From Trichostrongylus colubriformis (lineage: Eukaryota; Nematoda; Chromadorea; Rhabditida; Trichostrongylidae): 64,000 nt of DNA. Positions 47,757 through 59,085 of the stretch are shown here, one piece after another. A program made the translations under genes and the position numbers. Within the stretch, counting starts at the first letter, position 1, and each line of letters opens with the position of its first letter. The stretch spans positions 33,588,102 through 33,652,101 of the forward strand of contig OZ022261.1 of assembly GCA_963978905.1 (NCBI GenBank). The letters are read 5' to 3'. The notes below the pieces were generated by a model. The model was given only the letters and a program-made list of their open reading frames with translations. It was not told the DNA's origin and did not search any database.

Positions 47757-47945
47757 TGTGCCATTAGGACACTAAATTCGCGTCGCGGCATCAGGTGTGC
47801 GACGCGATGGGTGGGAGCTACGTTAACTACTGAAGCGATGCCGTAGTCCTCTAGGTGTAATCGCTTCAGAACCAACTATAATACATACTCCTAGATCGCA
47901 CACATTGCGTCACGTCCCCACGCGAATTTCCTGCCCTAATGGCAA
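47757..47945. mobile_element. Small MITE (family F)
   Basis: Ends TGCCATTAGGACACTAAATT and its diverged inverse (AATTTCCTGCCCTAATGGCA) with further symmetry in a GCGTCGCGGCATC-type block. A second short palindrome (TGAAGCGAT...ATCGCTTCA) sits in the centre. Confidence 0.65.
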
Positions 47946-47949
47946 CCCC

Positions 47950-49200
47950 TTCCCCCCCCCCCTCCCCTCCTCCCATAAAAGCTGAACAAACTCTTGACCC
48001 GCTCGAGTAACCATTGACCAACTTGCATTTCAGTCTATCTATGGCATCTCTATATCGGAACCGGATCAACAGGGATGGAGGAGGGACGGGTGGAGTGGAA
48101 GTAGGCAATATGCGTATGAAGGGAGGGGAAATCTGTTATAAATCTGCTTTAGCTCAAGAATAGCAAGGGCAGAGAGCATTGAGATGAGTGATAATCTCCG
48201 TGCAAGGGGGGATTTCTTAGATGAGCAGTGGTGCACCCACCTCGGAGCCTCCCTCCTCTTCCACCCACTCTCAAAATGCTTTTTATCTCGAACCATGTAA
48301 GTGTTCTCCCGTGTCTGCATGTTCAAAGGGTTTTTCCAGAAAAATTTGACACCTTCCCTCACACATTTGCTATTGCATCAGAGAGGTTAATTTGAAATAT
48401 CCAATAATCAATGCTCAATAGCTCCGAAACTAGCTATCTTGGCCTCTACAACATCAAAACAAGCAAAAATGGCTCTTGAGGGGCTTTTGAGGGGTTTCAA
48501 CAGGGATGGGTTGGTGTGCTCATGCGGCGCGCTCTGTTCACGTGTGTGTGTGGCTTCGGTTAATTTTGCAGCGCCTTCATGAACTTCTGGGAAAAAGGCC
48601 GATAGTAGCTCAGCGAGTACTATTTTTGCTCAAAATCAGGTCACGTGATTAGGTCAGCAATGCGTGTAACTATTTCATGATACGAAATGCAGCAGCGTCT
48701 ACAGCCTTCAGAATCCAGGGCGGTTGTACAAACACTAATGTTCCATCGGAGATCACAGCATATTACGACTGCAAAGTCGATACCGCCAAAAAAAAAACGG
48801 ATTTCTCGCTTGGCGAGGGGTCTGCAAGAAATAATTTGGAATTCGATGCCTCTTTTTCAGATTTTTTTTTTTGCGATTAATCAGATCACAACTGTCTGAG
48901 CTGTGAATGTATCTACTACTTAAGCCTTTTTCAGAGCTTGACATCGGTATTCAATGGTGACTGTACTCCTGTGCATAGTAATTGTTTTTTCTAAGTTTTT
49001 CTGAGTATTTTAAAGATAAATCGTTGGCAAAAGTGGATGAAGGAAATGGATGTGAAAAAGGATTCAAATTCCCTTTCTTGAATCAAGGACCTTTCTCACA
49101 ATAACCGGATTAGTTGGCTTACTTCCTTCAGGCAATAGATCCGAGGGTAGCTATCCAGAATGCACCTTTTACTGTACCCCATCTACACTTACTTGAACCT
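47950..49200. other. Intergenic; one weak minus-strand frame
   Basis: C-run at 47953-47970. The minus strand 48066-48362 is open (NPLNMQTRENTYMVRDKKHF; ARRLSLISMLSAL) but has no supporting splice sites. Confidence 0.25.
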
Positions 49201-49204
49201 ACTC

Positions 49205-49370
49205 TGACCACACCCTCTCAGCTCTTCTGAGCAACCGAGGGGCTCAAGTTGGTGTTTTCAGCATGGGTTCAAAGGGGTGCAGCGCCGTGATGGTGCACGA
49301 CGGTGGTGCAAAGCGGGTATATACTGGAAGGCTACCCAAGCATGTAGTGTCCCAAGGAGGTCGAGTCGAC
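49205..49370. repeat. Dispersed repeat, copy 2 of 2
   Basis: Matches 2440-2610 (GCATGGGTTCAAAGG, CCGTGATGGTG, GCTACCCAAGCATG). Confidence 0.45.
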
Positions 49371-49799
49371 GAGTCGACTAACCTAATTATCGCGCCATGT
49401 GCCCATATTAATGAGTGCAAGGAAAAATTCGGCAGAGAAGGACCTAAGTTCTGTAGAGAAAGGTTTTTTGGAAGTGGTCCATCTCTAAAAAACTTTAATG
49501 TATTCGTTTTAAAACCACAGTTTTGAAAGTGCTGGGAATGTGGCAACATCTATCAAGGGGCTTCCCAATTCTCAGCTCCTTTCAGTACTTTTTCAATCCA
49601 TTTAATCTTCACGGTGTTCTAAGTTCATCGGGATCTCGACTAATGTGGCTGAACGGGCTTCCTTTCCCATGATTTCCGTAATTGCGTAAACGGTTTTTCG
49701 CTCATTCGTTTTTTTCAAGAGCAATTCATGTGAACCTACGCCTTTTTTGAGAAGTGTGGGGGATATCTGTGGGAATGAATTCAATACGGATTAGCCTGA

Positions 49800-50100
49800 G
49801 GAGCACTTTAGTGATTCCGATGCATTGGAGTGCACCTGCTCCCACCAAAGCATTCATCTCGTTTCCAAGTCAAGACAACCCTTTTATTTTAATGTTTTGA
49901 CTTTGGTTTCTCAAATTTTTATTCTAAAACTGAGTTCGAATAAGTTTCAAACTAAACTCAATACAGCAAAAATCCCTACCTACTTGAGGGTTTCAGCATC
50001 ACGGTTCAACGCCGATATTGGCCAACCAGCTCAAAACATTCTAAGTGTGAGTGCTGAAAAACTAAGTAGATGTACTATTAAGAAACTGAGTTGATGTTAA
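49800..50100 (+). other. Possible coding exon before the SINE
   Basis: The plus strand 49940-50092 reads TAKIPTYLRVSASRFNADIG then PAQNILSVSAEKLS, with an AGT|GTGAGT donor-like site at 50044. Weak evidence. Confidence 0.22.
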
Positions 50101-50102
50101 AG

Positions 50103-50175
50103 GGTCTCCGTAGTGCAATGGATCAGCAGGTATGCTCGTTAAACATGGTGTGAGTTCGAGTTCTGTCTGAGACCG
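50103..50175 (+). repeat. tRNA-derived SINE, copy 2
   Basis: 73 nt with tRNA-like fold: GGTCTCC against TGAGACC, A box TAGTGCAATGG, B box GTTCGAGT intact. The anticodon-loop region TCGTTAA has C at position 33, and no 3' CCA is encoded. Related in sequence and upstream flank (CTGAGTT..AAAG) to the copy at 2862. Confidence 0.6.
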
Positions 50176-50179
50176 AATT

Positions 50180-51100
50180 TTTTGCGCAGATTTCTGCATA
50201 CTTCTGATGGCTTTTTCTTAACTTTTCTCAAACAATTACCCCTGCTCCGTCGCTTTCACATCATACAAGGCACTTGAGCCCCAACCACGTGACTGTTGTA
50301 ACTATGTGAAAAGTGGCACGCAAAATGAGCAGTCTTTACGCTAGGGTGCGAAATTTCATTTCCACCATTTCCTGATCGAGAACTACGGCGATGTACACTT
50401 CGTGATGGTGCTGTTCCTGTCTCATCCTGCGCAATGAAGGAAAGGCAGGGCTACTGTGTCTTCAGAAGAGGTTCGAAGTAACTGTTATTGATCGTGCATG
50501 ACATGGCCTTCGGCCGCATAATATACACGACAACTCTGTTAGCCTACTCCCGCTGAGCATCCTGCTCGAGCTTCGTTGTTTTGCGGCCTTGCGTGCTAAT
50601 AAGACTTTGAAGTCATCCAATTGAGTATCAGCTCATGCTCATAATCCCATCTGTTATCCCTTTCTTTTACACTATCTTATTATTATTTCCATTTAAGGTT
50701 AGACCTCTCTGTTTCTGTTAAGTATTTCTAGCTTCATATACAATATACTTATAGAACATCGCCACCAATTTTTCGACTGTTAAAGACGTCTATGGTAAGT
50801 ACTGACACAGTTTAGCGAAATGCTGGAAAGGCGCCAAGGGAAGGGAAATTGGAGAAAGTGTCAAGCTTCTCTGCAGTGGTGAAAACACCAAACGGAATGG
50901 AATAGCCGCGCGGTAGCAGAATCTCTCAAAGAGGTTGACAACTTGTAATATTGGCTGTATCTTTCTCGTATCAACTGTCGACACAGTCACATAGCGTCCT
51001 ACAGTACTTAAGGGTTTGACCGGGTGGGTTCATCATTTTCTGCACCATACGTCCCTAGCAGGGTGAGTCACGCCAAAAAAAAAATGAGACCGCGCCGTAA
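50180..51100. other. Intergenic, nothing recognised
   Basis: No supported exon or repeat boundary. Confidence 0.3.
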
Positions 51101-51109
51101 GCTAATGGT

Positions 51110-51265
51110 ATACAACTTATATCATATATTAGCTAACTTGCACAGTTTCAGGTCTGAAGAAGGCGTTAAACGCCGAAATGTCGCAAAAATCTTTTCAAGA
51201 CTTTCGAGATTTTTGAGGGGTCTTTTGAGTCTTTTGAATAAGTATTTTGGAGTCTCAATTGTTGT
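51110..51265 (+). repeat. Hairpin-bearing dispersed repeat, copy 2
   Basis: TTTCAGGTCTGAAGAAGGCG with a GGCG/CGCC stem closed by TTAAA, then GAAATGTC (core 51154-51182) and TTTTGGAGTCTCAA downstream. Same block order as 21340-21595. The 136-codon frame across it is not a gene. Confidence 0.65.
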
Positions 51266-51269
51266 TGAA

Positions 51270-52180
51270 TATAACTGTGTAATAGTTAGACATCATAGAA
51301 AGCATAATGCCTACTTCGCAAATGATTCCGTTCCAGCTGGAATTTCCGTCCCATGGCTGAGTCAATTAATTCCAGTTCTAATGCAACAGCTCTACGCCTA
51401 TGACCACGGCCATCACTGCCTCATTAAACTTTAATTCGTAAGTATCTGATAACATATGTAAAACTGACCGCCGCTCAGAAGATGCAACGCTAAGAATTGC
51501 TCAGCAGGTTATAGTTCATTTTTTTCATTTTCAATAAAATATGTAATACGCGAACCACTGCTGTCATAGTGACTTTCTCCTCTCCCACTTCATAATTAGA
51601 AGAGCGCACCCGCCCCAAAGAGGTCTTTCGATCGTTAATCAACATCACTGAAAGAAATTTTTCATTTCCAATCCTCAATATTGTCTGACGATTAAGCAAA
51701 TCAGTACCTGAGTGGTCGCAGACAATGAAATCCGAGAAATCCTTTCTAAAAAAGCTCATCGCGTCAACGATATAAGGTAGCATGAGACCCCGAGCAGTTC
51801 AAAGTTATATCTACGTACATATCCCACTAGTAATTCGATATAATAACCCCTCAATACTCGTCGACGTTCCTATTAGAGACTGAATAGACACTGATCGCAT
51901 GCAGTCGTTTCGTGTAACGAAATCCAATTTTCGTGGAACTTTTCTGTGCTTTTTATTGCATGATCATCCAGTATTGTATTTGTTGTTGCTGTTACAGTTT
52001 CTAGTCAATGACACATTTCTACAGTGGCCTGCAAAAAACTTTGAGCCAATTATGTCCCTGAATTCAAGGCGTTATCTCCTTAGCCGTGTTTGCACTGGTC
52101 CTGCGCTTGAAGTATTTATAAGATGAAACAGCATAACAACACAGTATAGCATCCGTGTGGTCACAGATGCATAGGTAACT
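51270..52180. other. Intergenic, nothing recognised
   Basis: Open frames on both strands near 51490-51783 and 51899-52126 lack splice or family support. Confidence 0.3.
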
Positions 52181-52181
52181 A

Positions 52182-53001
52182 CATTAAAGACAGTGATAGG
52201 GGTAATGTGGATGATAAAGAATCCCTAGAGGAGCGAGCTCCCTGATTGGCTGCGGTGGTAGTGGCCAAGGAGCTGCGGCAAGGTTAAACTATCGCGGCAC
52301 GCTTCCGTGAATAGAAATGTCGCAGACCCTTCTTCAAGCAACTGATTATTTTTTTCAGTTTTTCTGATTTATTATGGTTACCCCTTAAGTTCGCGAGTTT
52401 TTCTCTTCGATTCATTTATTCTTCTCCATTACTTCTCGCTTGTTGCCTTCCCTCGTCTGCACTCACCGATGGGACTCCTCTCAAGTTTTTGTATCATTTC
52501 CACATTGTTCTTGCCCATTGTTTGTTTGGCTACATGCCAATGGAATCCGTCCGGACTAACCTCCTCTTGACGGAATTCATCCACGTCGAGAATCAGTGGT
52601 GCGAAGGGGGTCCTATTTCTCAGAGTTCTGTCCATTTACTCCCGTTTCCTCTTCATTGTCGCCGATTTCCCCTGTCAGTGCCTTCAAAGGGCAATGTTAC
52701 AACTTGAGCATGTGTTGAGTGGTTTTCAAAACGGAGTTGTGCAGCAACTTTAATGCCAGGTCGTCTACCTTCGGCGTGTAAATGTTGGAGGCCGCCTGGC
52801 TTGGCCCTCACCGTCTGCATCACCTATCAGCGGCTAGAGATGCAGTGAGCGCCAGAGGACGGGTGAAAAAGGAAACTATTTCCTTGCTTTGACCGTGTCA
52901 TTTCATTTCCTCTATGCTGTTGCACTATTGAGCACCTCGACATTCACATTTCCTAATTATTCCCCCGTTTGCTGAAATGACCCCTAACGATGCCTTTAAA
53001 T
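52182..53001. mobile_element. MITE family A, long composite copy
   Basis: Left end TTAAAGACAGTGATAGGGGTA, right end ACCCCTAACGATGCCTTTAA. The interior includes GCGGCTAGAGATGCAG and TGTTGCACTATTGAGCACCT, as in other copies, plus a segment (52555-52640) shared with LMO intron 2. An extra TTACCCCTTAAG at about 52378 suggests that two copies have merged. Confidence 0.6.
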
Positions 53002-53004
53002 GTC

Positions 53005-54000
53005 TTGTGATGCTATGGAGACAACACTAGGGGTAAAGTTCGGATACTTCTCATTCGGTTAATGACTCATTCAGTTGTTGCTATTACCGCCTAACGACGC
53101 TAGGTTGTTCGTCTTCTGCAAGCTGCTCTAATTGTGCGGTTTATGTGGATCGCTGTCGCGGACCTATTACTTGCAGGCCTATCCAAGCAATAGCCTGCCG
53201 ATAAGTATATGGCATCATCTTGTTGGAACTGCACACCTTGGATTCTATGAATGCAACTTTTATGCTAGCTATGATATTTGTCGGAAACATAACCCCTTTT
53301 TATCTGAGTGTTCTAGAATTTTCCTTTCACTTTCATGGATTAGGTCCACGAATTAGGTTTCAAGCGAGATCTCACCAATGAAATAGACCTAATGAATGTA
53401 GTAGTGTGGTTCTCTGGTTGACGGAGACTTTTTGGACTCCTTTCACAGCAATAGCTTGTGAATCCAAATTTATTTTCAATCTGAGTTAAGAGTTAAGCCC
53501 GAGCTTCTCTGTCTCGATAATATGGCACCTATGACAAGGACGGCCTACTAACTTTGGTCATTTGTTTTGTTAAAAAATGCATTTATCCGTGAGGTTGGTG
53601 TGAGCTTTTTCAAAGAAATAACATTCCACGATTTTCAACAGTCTTATACTATACTTCTAGCACGTTAATGATACCATAGCCATGAAACGATCATGATGTC
53701 GTGGTAAAACATGTCATAACCAAGAAATGCTGCTTCATCGACCACCAGATTTTGGGAGTAATATTGTTTTTAAATCTCAAGTTCAGTTTCTGCGAGAACC
53801 ACTCATCTGTAAAATTAGTAGAATTGAGATATCAAGAGATGTAGCTAGTTTCTGAGATTAGAAGTGTTTCTTTATTAATCTCTTCCCTGCTTCAGTCTCA
53901 CTAGCAACTTTGTGTTTTATGATGGCGCCTCACAGCACCCATAAATAAATAATTAAAAATCCACAGACCTTTCAGCACCCCTGGCACCTCCAGAGGTCGC
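53005..54000. other. Intergenic; possible LINE tail
   Basis: 53941-53955 has an AAAT-type simple tail after a CATAAATAAATAA block like that at 20040. No coding remnant precedes it convincingly. Confidence 0.3.
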
Positions 54001-54006
54001 GGTTAG

Positions 54007-54955
54007 GCGGCTGTGCTATTTGGAAAAGAGCTGCGTATTCATGAGTTATGCGGATCTGAGAAGAATTTCTCATCCACGCTGCAAGAATGTTTACTTGAGA
54101 GGTTTTTTAACATGTCACCGAGAGTCACAACGTAAATGGCATTGCTTCGGTCACTTACTGCTGTTGGCCTTCTTCGCAACAAATATTCATTCTATTATTT
54201 GGTAGAGACTCTTGAATTTTCAGTAACCTTCCCTATCCCCTGATGAGGGGATGTGCAGAGCAGTGGTCTGTACTGTTAGTAGGAGTATCATATTTCTTTT
54301 AAGGTCGAGTAGTGCAGCCATTGGGGAGTTGGTGATGCTTAGTAAAGCCAAAAAGCAACAGTTCATATATCTCCTAGTCGGTTGAAGCATTTTTTACCAC
54401 TGGCATACAGTAATCGTCAATCCTCGCGCGCTGCCTGCACCATGGAGCCATTTCCCTTATACTCTTTGTGCTAGATTGAACCTCTTGACTCATTTATTCT
54501 TCTTTTCCTTATTCTTATTTTCTTTTTGCAACATTCTTCTCCCTACTTGATCAAGGCATTCGTTTGACATATCAAATAAATGATAAGTATTACCTTTTGA
54601 CTGTGGTTTTGATCCTTGTTCCCGATCTCCCTACTGCTTCGAGTATTTGGAAATGTTGCAGTATTTGCCTATTTCTTCGGAAGCCATTGTACATCGTGAA
54701 AAGGTATTTTGTTTGCCTTAAAATCAACAGTAAAAGGGCTTGAGAACGATTCGTGCGACAACTAATTTTTTCTTTCTAGATTTTTCAGTTATACGTGAGC
54801 ATTTCTCAGTACCCAGTTTAGTAGCTCCAACAATTTGTCTGCAAGCTCTTGTCCAACAGATCTGGTCGGGACATTCATCAATCGTCAAGCCACACAACAG
54901 AAGGACTGAATGTCAAAAATGCAATTTCGAGCGCCTCATTGGTGACGCACTATAA
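54007..54955 (+). CDS. Unidentified gene, two coding exons
   Basis: Exon 54007-54101 (acceptor CGGTTAG, donor GAG AG|GTTTTT) reads LFGKELRIHELCGSEKNF. The terminal exon 54789-54955 sits behind a textbook GATTTTTCAG acceptor and reads REHFSVPSLVAPTICLQALV, then IWSGHSSIVKPHNRRTECQK and ends LIGDAL with TAA. Phases (2 then 2) do not match, so an intermediate exon or a different first exon is needed. The two CxxC-spaced cysteines (TECQKC) could bind metal. No family recognised. Confidence 0.42.
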
Positions 54956-54959
54956 AAAA

Positions 54960-55560
54960 TGAGTAATCCTCTAACCATGGGAGGATCCTAGGGGATGTTC
55001 TAGGCTGATGTCAGAACTATCGAATGTGATAGCTTTCAGCAAGACCAACACTTGCTGGCCCATGTCTGTTGGTAAAGGCCACTGATCAGAATTAAGGGCA
55101 GTGATAGGACAATTCAGGCCGAATATGGAAAGATCATCAAATTTGAAGGTGGATGTGCTTAATAGTACGAAAGTGAAGAAATGACGGAAATAAACGGTCA
55201 AGAATCCGAGAAATAAGACTCCCCACAGGTTCTTCTCAGAAGGGGCGGGTCGGGTCGAAAAAAGGGGCGGGCTGGGATAAAAAGTGGCAGCCGTTGAAGA
55301 AAACCGCTTTCATACTCTCTCTCGAGGGCACTGTTTTCGCCATAAGTTTGTATAGTCTTCTTAAAACCCCAGCTTTCATTCGCGTGACCCAATTCAGGAG
55401 TGCTCATTACCCGCATTATCCCTATTACTCTTTTTAGTCCACACCAATAGTTTCCATTACGCTACACCTTTCCGCCAGTATGTGGTGCTTTTTACAAGTA
55501 TAGACTCAACCCAGGTAGTTATTTGTATGCTTAGATTTCAAGACCGATATCAAACTTTAT
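54960..55560. other. Intergenic, nothing recognised
   Basis: GC-rich short runs at 55240-55290; no gene supported. Confidence 0.3.
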
Positions 55561-55610
55561 TTCTAACTGACATTTCGCCGTCGCTGCTCTCTTCAGAACC
55601 TGAATGTGCG
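55560..55610 (-). repeat. Hairpin-bearing dispersed repeat, diverged copy
   Basis: The minus strand reads AGGTTCTGAAGAGAGCAGCG and then GACGGCGAAATGTCAG, matching the CTGAAGA...GAAATGTC frame of the 51154 copy, but with a poor stem. Confidence 0.4.
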
Positions 55611-55614
55611 GAGC

Positions 55615-57415
55615 CTTCAAGGAAAATACTCGTCCAAATGCTATTTTAAATTACAGCAAAGATTCCGTATGGCTATTGAATGGGAATACGGTGTCACAGG
55701 CAATTTTTTGACGACTAAGCTTTAAAAGTGTCGACCACAGATGTCCACGTGCCACCCTGTACTAGTAGAGGCGCTCACAAGTAGTTTCCAATATTGTGAG
55801 ACGAACGGCTTGAAATACTTCGCTTTTTGAACTCTAATCCTATTTCCTAGAAAAATTACGCATACTCGGCCTGTAATCTGTTTACATACATATGTATGTG
55901 TATGCTGTTTTGTAAATATAGTGCGCTTAATATTAAACAACAAAACAGCTTTGGAAGACATCCTGTTAGTGAGTGTGCCTCACTGAGAGAGATTGGGAAA
56001 AGTCTACAAGCACTTGCAAATTTCAAGGCATTTCATTCCCATCGCCTAGTGCTTTGTGGCCTGTGACATTAGCAGAGCATCCGTGCCAGGCTGTGGAGAT
56101 TCCTCCATGAGCTTCACATGCTGAAAGCCACACCAACTACAATTTTAGACCTGCTTCAATAGATTCAGTTGGCCCCTTTTGAAAAATGCACTCTTCTTCA
56201 ATTTTTCCAACCAGAGAAGGTGATAATGAGTCATTTCCGGGGACTCCTGGGCACAGCCTATTTGCGCAAAAGGAAATGTGCTTATTTATATTCGACGAGT
56301 GCTCGTCGAATCCATTGCGATGATGGCGAAGTCACAGCGGCTGGCTTAGGCGAGATATCTCTAAATGTTTTGTGCTTTATTTCAAACTATGGAAAGGCCC
56401 TTTTTTTCTCCTCTTCACGATGACGATGAAGGGCCTTAACTTCTACGACAACCTTCGAATGTCAATTTCTAAAACGATCTTTGGGACTTAATTGGTTGAA
56501 GTCCTTCATCTCTTTCATCTCTGAGTTGCCCTGTCATATGAAAATTGAGGGTGAATACTGCCTAGATTTCTAAAAAAATTACATACTTTCTCTAAATTCT
56601 TTTACAGTCTAATTCAACTTCCTCTACTTATTTTTGATGTTGTTAACTGCTATTTAATTTTATATAGTTCCGTAACAAGTTTTTTTAATCGACGTCTCAT
56701 CTAGCTTTTTCACCTTTTAATTTATTCCTTTGTTTTCATCATCCAAACTCACCAATGAGCCTCGGGCGTTGATGAAAAACAGTGGTTTGTATGAGTAGGG
56801 GCGGAACGTACATACCACTAAATTATTTTCAGTATACTAAGCTTTGAATATGTTTCTGAAGTTTTTCCTTTCTTATTTGAGTGAGTAAGGCTTAGAAATA
56901 GCCGCGCGCTTCCTGTCGCATGATGGACCGTAGCGGAGTGGCCTCATGAGCTGAGGACGGAATCGGCTGACTTCAATATTCGACCTAATTTTCGGCTCTG
57001 CTCTACTTTCATGAGGGCTGAGCTTCGGTAAGAGTTGTTGCCCAAGGATATTAGCGTGATTTGTCACACTCGCCACTTTTTTAAGCGTTATTTTATTTTA
57101 TTTTATTCGATATGCTGTACAGAATGCCGTAACCAAGAAGAATAATGCTGAAAAAGAATATACGAACAAACAAAAAATCAAATGAAAAGCTCAAAGGAGA
57201 ACGCTTAGATCCATATCGATTGACGATTGAAGATTGATTCATATAACTCGCAATCGAAATCACATCTTTCCATTTTCAAGGTTTATAAACTAGAGGGAAC
57301 TAAGTTTATAACTAAACCTTCGACCTCTGCCCCAATCCTTGTGGCTTTGAATTGAAAGAAGATGCAAATGAAGTTCCGCGACATGGATGAAGACTTTGCA
57401 TTGAACCTCGTTCAA
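55615..57415. other. Intergenic; ambiguous frames near 56.2-56.4 kb
   Basis: Two overlapping plus frames at 56187-56400 (IFPTREGDNESFPGTPG; GLLGTAYLRKRKCAYL) both look partly coding. No splice evidence separates them. Confidence 0.25.
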
Positions 57416-57419
57416 TGAA

Positions 57420-57710
57420 TTGCATTACTACCATATTTTAAGAAGTGGTCTCGCATGTCAGAGCCAGTTATCCTCTCGCACATATTACTCTACTACTCTT
57501 CAGCGTACCTCTAAAAACTGTTGTCCAATGCGTAGGAGCCTGATGCCGCTAAGGTTTCCCGTTACCCTTCCCGTGCAATTTCACCCTTATTGTACACCAC
57601 TTTATCTAAAGGAGGTACTTTCCACCATTTCTGACAAAACAATCGACAATTTTAACAATTTGGCAATTGCGTCAACTTTTGACAAGATGAAATTATCTCT
57701 CTCACTTTAA
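57420..57710 (+). CDS. Coding-like frame truncated by a MITE
   Basis: 96 codons with good bias: RSGLACQSQLSSRTYYSTTL, VTLPVQFHPYCTPLYLKEVL, STISDKTIDNFNNLAIASTF. Its stop (TAA, 57708-57710) lies inside the TTAA end of the MITE at 57707-58449, so the insertion would have cut a longer frame. No family recognised. Confidence 0.33.
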   Translation: MHYYHILRSGLACQSQLSSRTYYSTTLQRTSKNCCPMRRSLMPLRFPVTLPVQFHPYCTPLYLKEVLSTISDKTIDNFNNLAIASTFDKMKLSLSL

Positions 57711-58449
57711 AGGCACCGGGAGGGGGCAAGGGCAGAATAACGTTTACGAAAACAGTGGCGTCTGAAAACAAACATATGGGTTCGGTAGATACAATGTGTA
57801 ACGAAACCGGCGTTGAAAAACGCGCCACAGGGCGCTATTTGCCCCTAGGGCGCTTCCGTCCGAACTGCAAGCTTCCGTGGCCGAGCCACGCTTCGTTCAT
57901 TTAAAAACTTGTCTTCGGCCTGATGTAACCTTATTTTAGAATTATTTCCTCTTTACTGTTTTTTGGTGACATATTTGCTTGTTTACTTATGGATCTTCTT
58001 AATCGTGCATTTCTATACCTGAAAATCTCAGAAGGGTCAAATAAAGTCGGGGGGAGACGCAACTTTGCGTCGACGTCGAAGCTCCTTTCCCTTACTAGGC
58101 TTAGGCTAAAATTGATATCCCCTCCTCCCACATTAAAAAGCATCTGTCAAAGCATAGGTCTCATCTGCTTTAGCCTAACCCTAGGAAGGGAAAGAAGCTT
58201 TGACGGGGGTGAAAATTTTGTGTCTCCCCACCCCCCCCCCCCGACTTTATTTGACCTGTAAGTACATCTAGAAACAATATAAGAAAGAACAAAACTAAAA
58301 GGAAAAACAAATCTATATTAGAACCATCTTCTTTTGGCACCATGCCAAGGCGTCAAATTGGCGAGTTTGTGCAATGGCGGCCACTCAAGCTCGTCCACAC
58401 TACGTCTGTCCTACCGTAAGCCAAAATTACCCCCTCCTGGTGTCTTTAA
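57707..58449. mobile_element. MITE family A variant with a nested MITE
   Basis: 743 bp bounded by TTAAAGGCACCGGGAGGGGG and CCCCCTCCTGGTGTCTTTAA. A second palindromic element (58035-58256) is inserted inside. Confidence 0.75.
58035..58256. mobile_element. MITE family C, palindrome nested in family A
   Basis: 222 bp with ends GGTCAAATAAAGTCGGGGGG and CCCCGACTTTATTTGACC. The symmetry continues through GAAGCTCCTTTCCC / GGGAAAGAAGCTT and GGCTTAGGCTAAA / TTTAGCCTAACCC. A single arm also occurs at 9196-9265. Confidence 0.8.
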
Positions 58450-58614
58450 AGTACATTGCGCGATACCCTATGGATACTCCGTGAATATTTTGAGGGTTTT
58501 GAAGAACGCATAAGTGAAGAAAAAAGAAAGTATACGAAAATAGTACTGGAAACAAAAGATTAATTCAACATTATTGATAAACGCCAAAAATTTTATCATT
58601 TATTTCCTTTATGG

Positions 58615-58800
58615 ATTGAAGTAATAAAAGAGCCCATTACCAGTCCTTGGATTCGACGTTGCAAACCACCCGAGAGAATAATCATTCAGTCAAAAACGGA
58701 AATTTCTTGCTCTCGGCCGACCGGAAAAAATAAGGGGGTTTTCCAATTTGCATTAATGTTGGCACTGTGCCGCAGAATTGCCTTGAGATGATGGTTTCCT
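58615..58800. repeat. Dispersed repeat family D, copy 3
   Basis: AATAAAAGAGCCC, ATCATTCAGTCAA and GTGCCGCAGAATTGCC match the copies at 20070 and 34695. Confidence 0.5.
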
Positions 58801-59085
58801 TTGGAATATGCCATGTCTAGTTCAGTTCAAAAAGGCATTGCACAAATATTTTGCATGAGGGCTGCTTCAGTTTACTTCAGTTCGGACCTGACACTGAGGC
58901 AGATAGAAAGTAGGCTTTTCTGCTGTTTGTTTTCTTTCTAGTTATTATTTACAGCCTATTTGCTTTGTTCAGCGTCCTTGATACAGTATTTGTAGCTGTT
59001 TTTGTTCCTCGGGTCATGTTGTTCGCTTGGTGTTTTAGTTCTTGACGTTCCATGTACCCCATTGTACATGCAATAAATATTAGGT

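Noticed and set aside
50103..50175. Functional tRNA gene
   Set aside because: Position 33 is C, the acceptor stem has a mismatch, and related copies with common flanks exist; better a SINE.
51154..51182. Calling this an active hammerhead ribozyme
   Set aside because: No stem I pairing could be seen around the core and there is an extra A before stem II, so it is kept only as a resemblance in the findings.
51024..51434. 136-codon plus-strand frame
   Set aside because: Spans the hairpin-bearing repeat that recurs at 21.4 and 62.2 kb.
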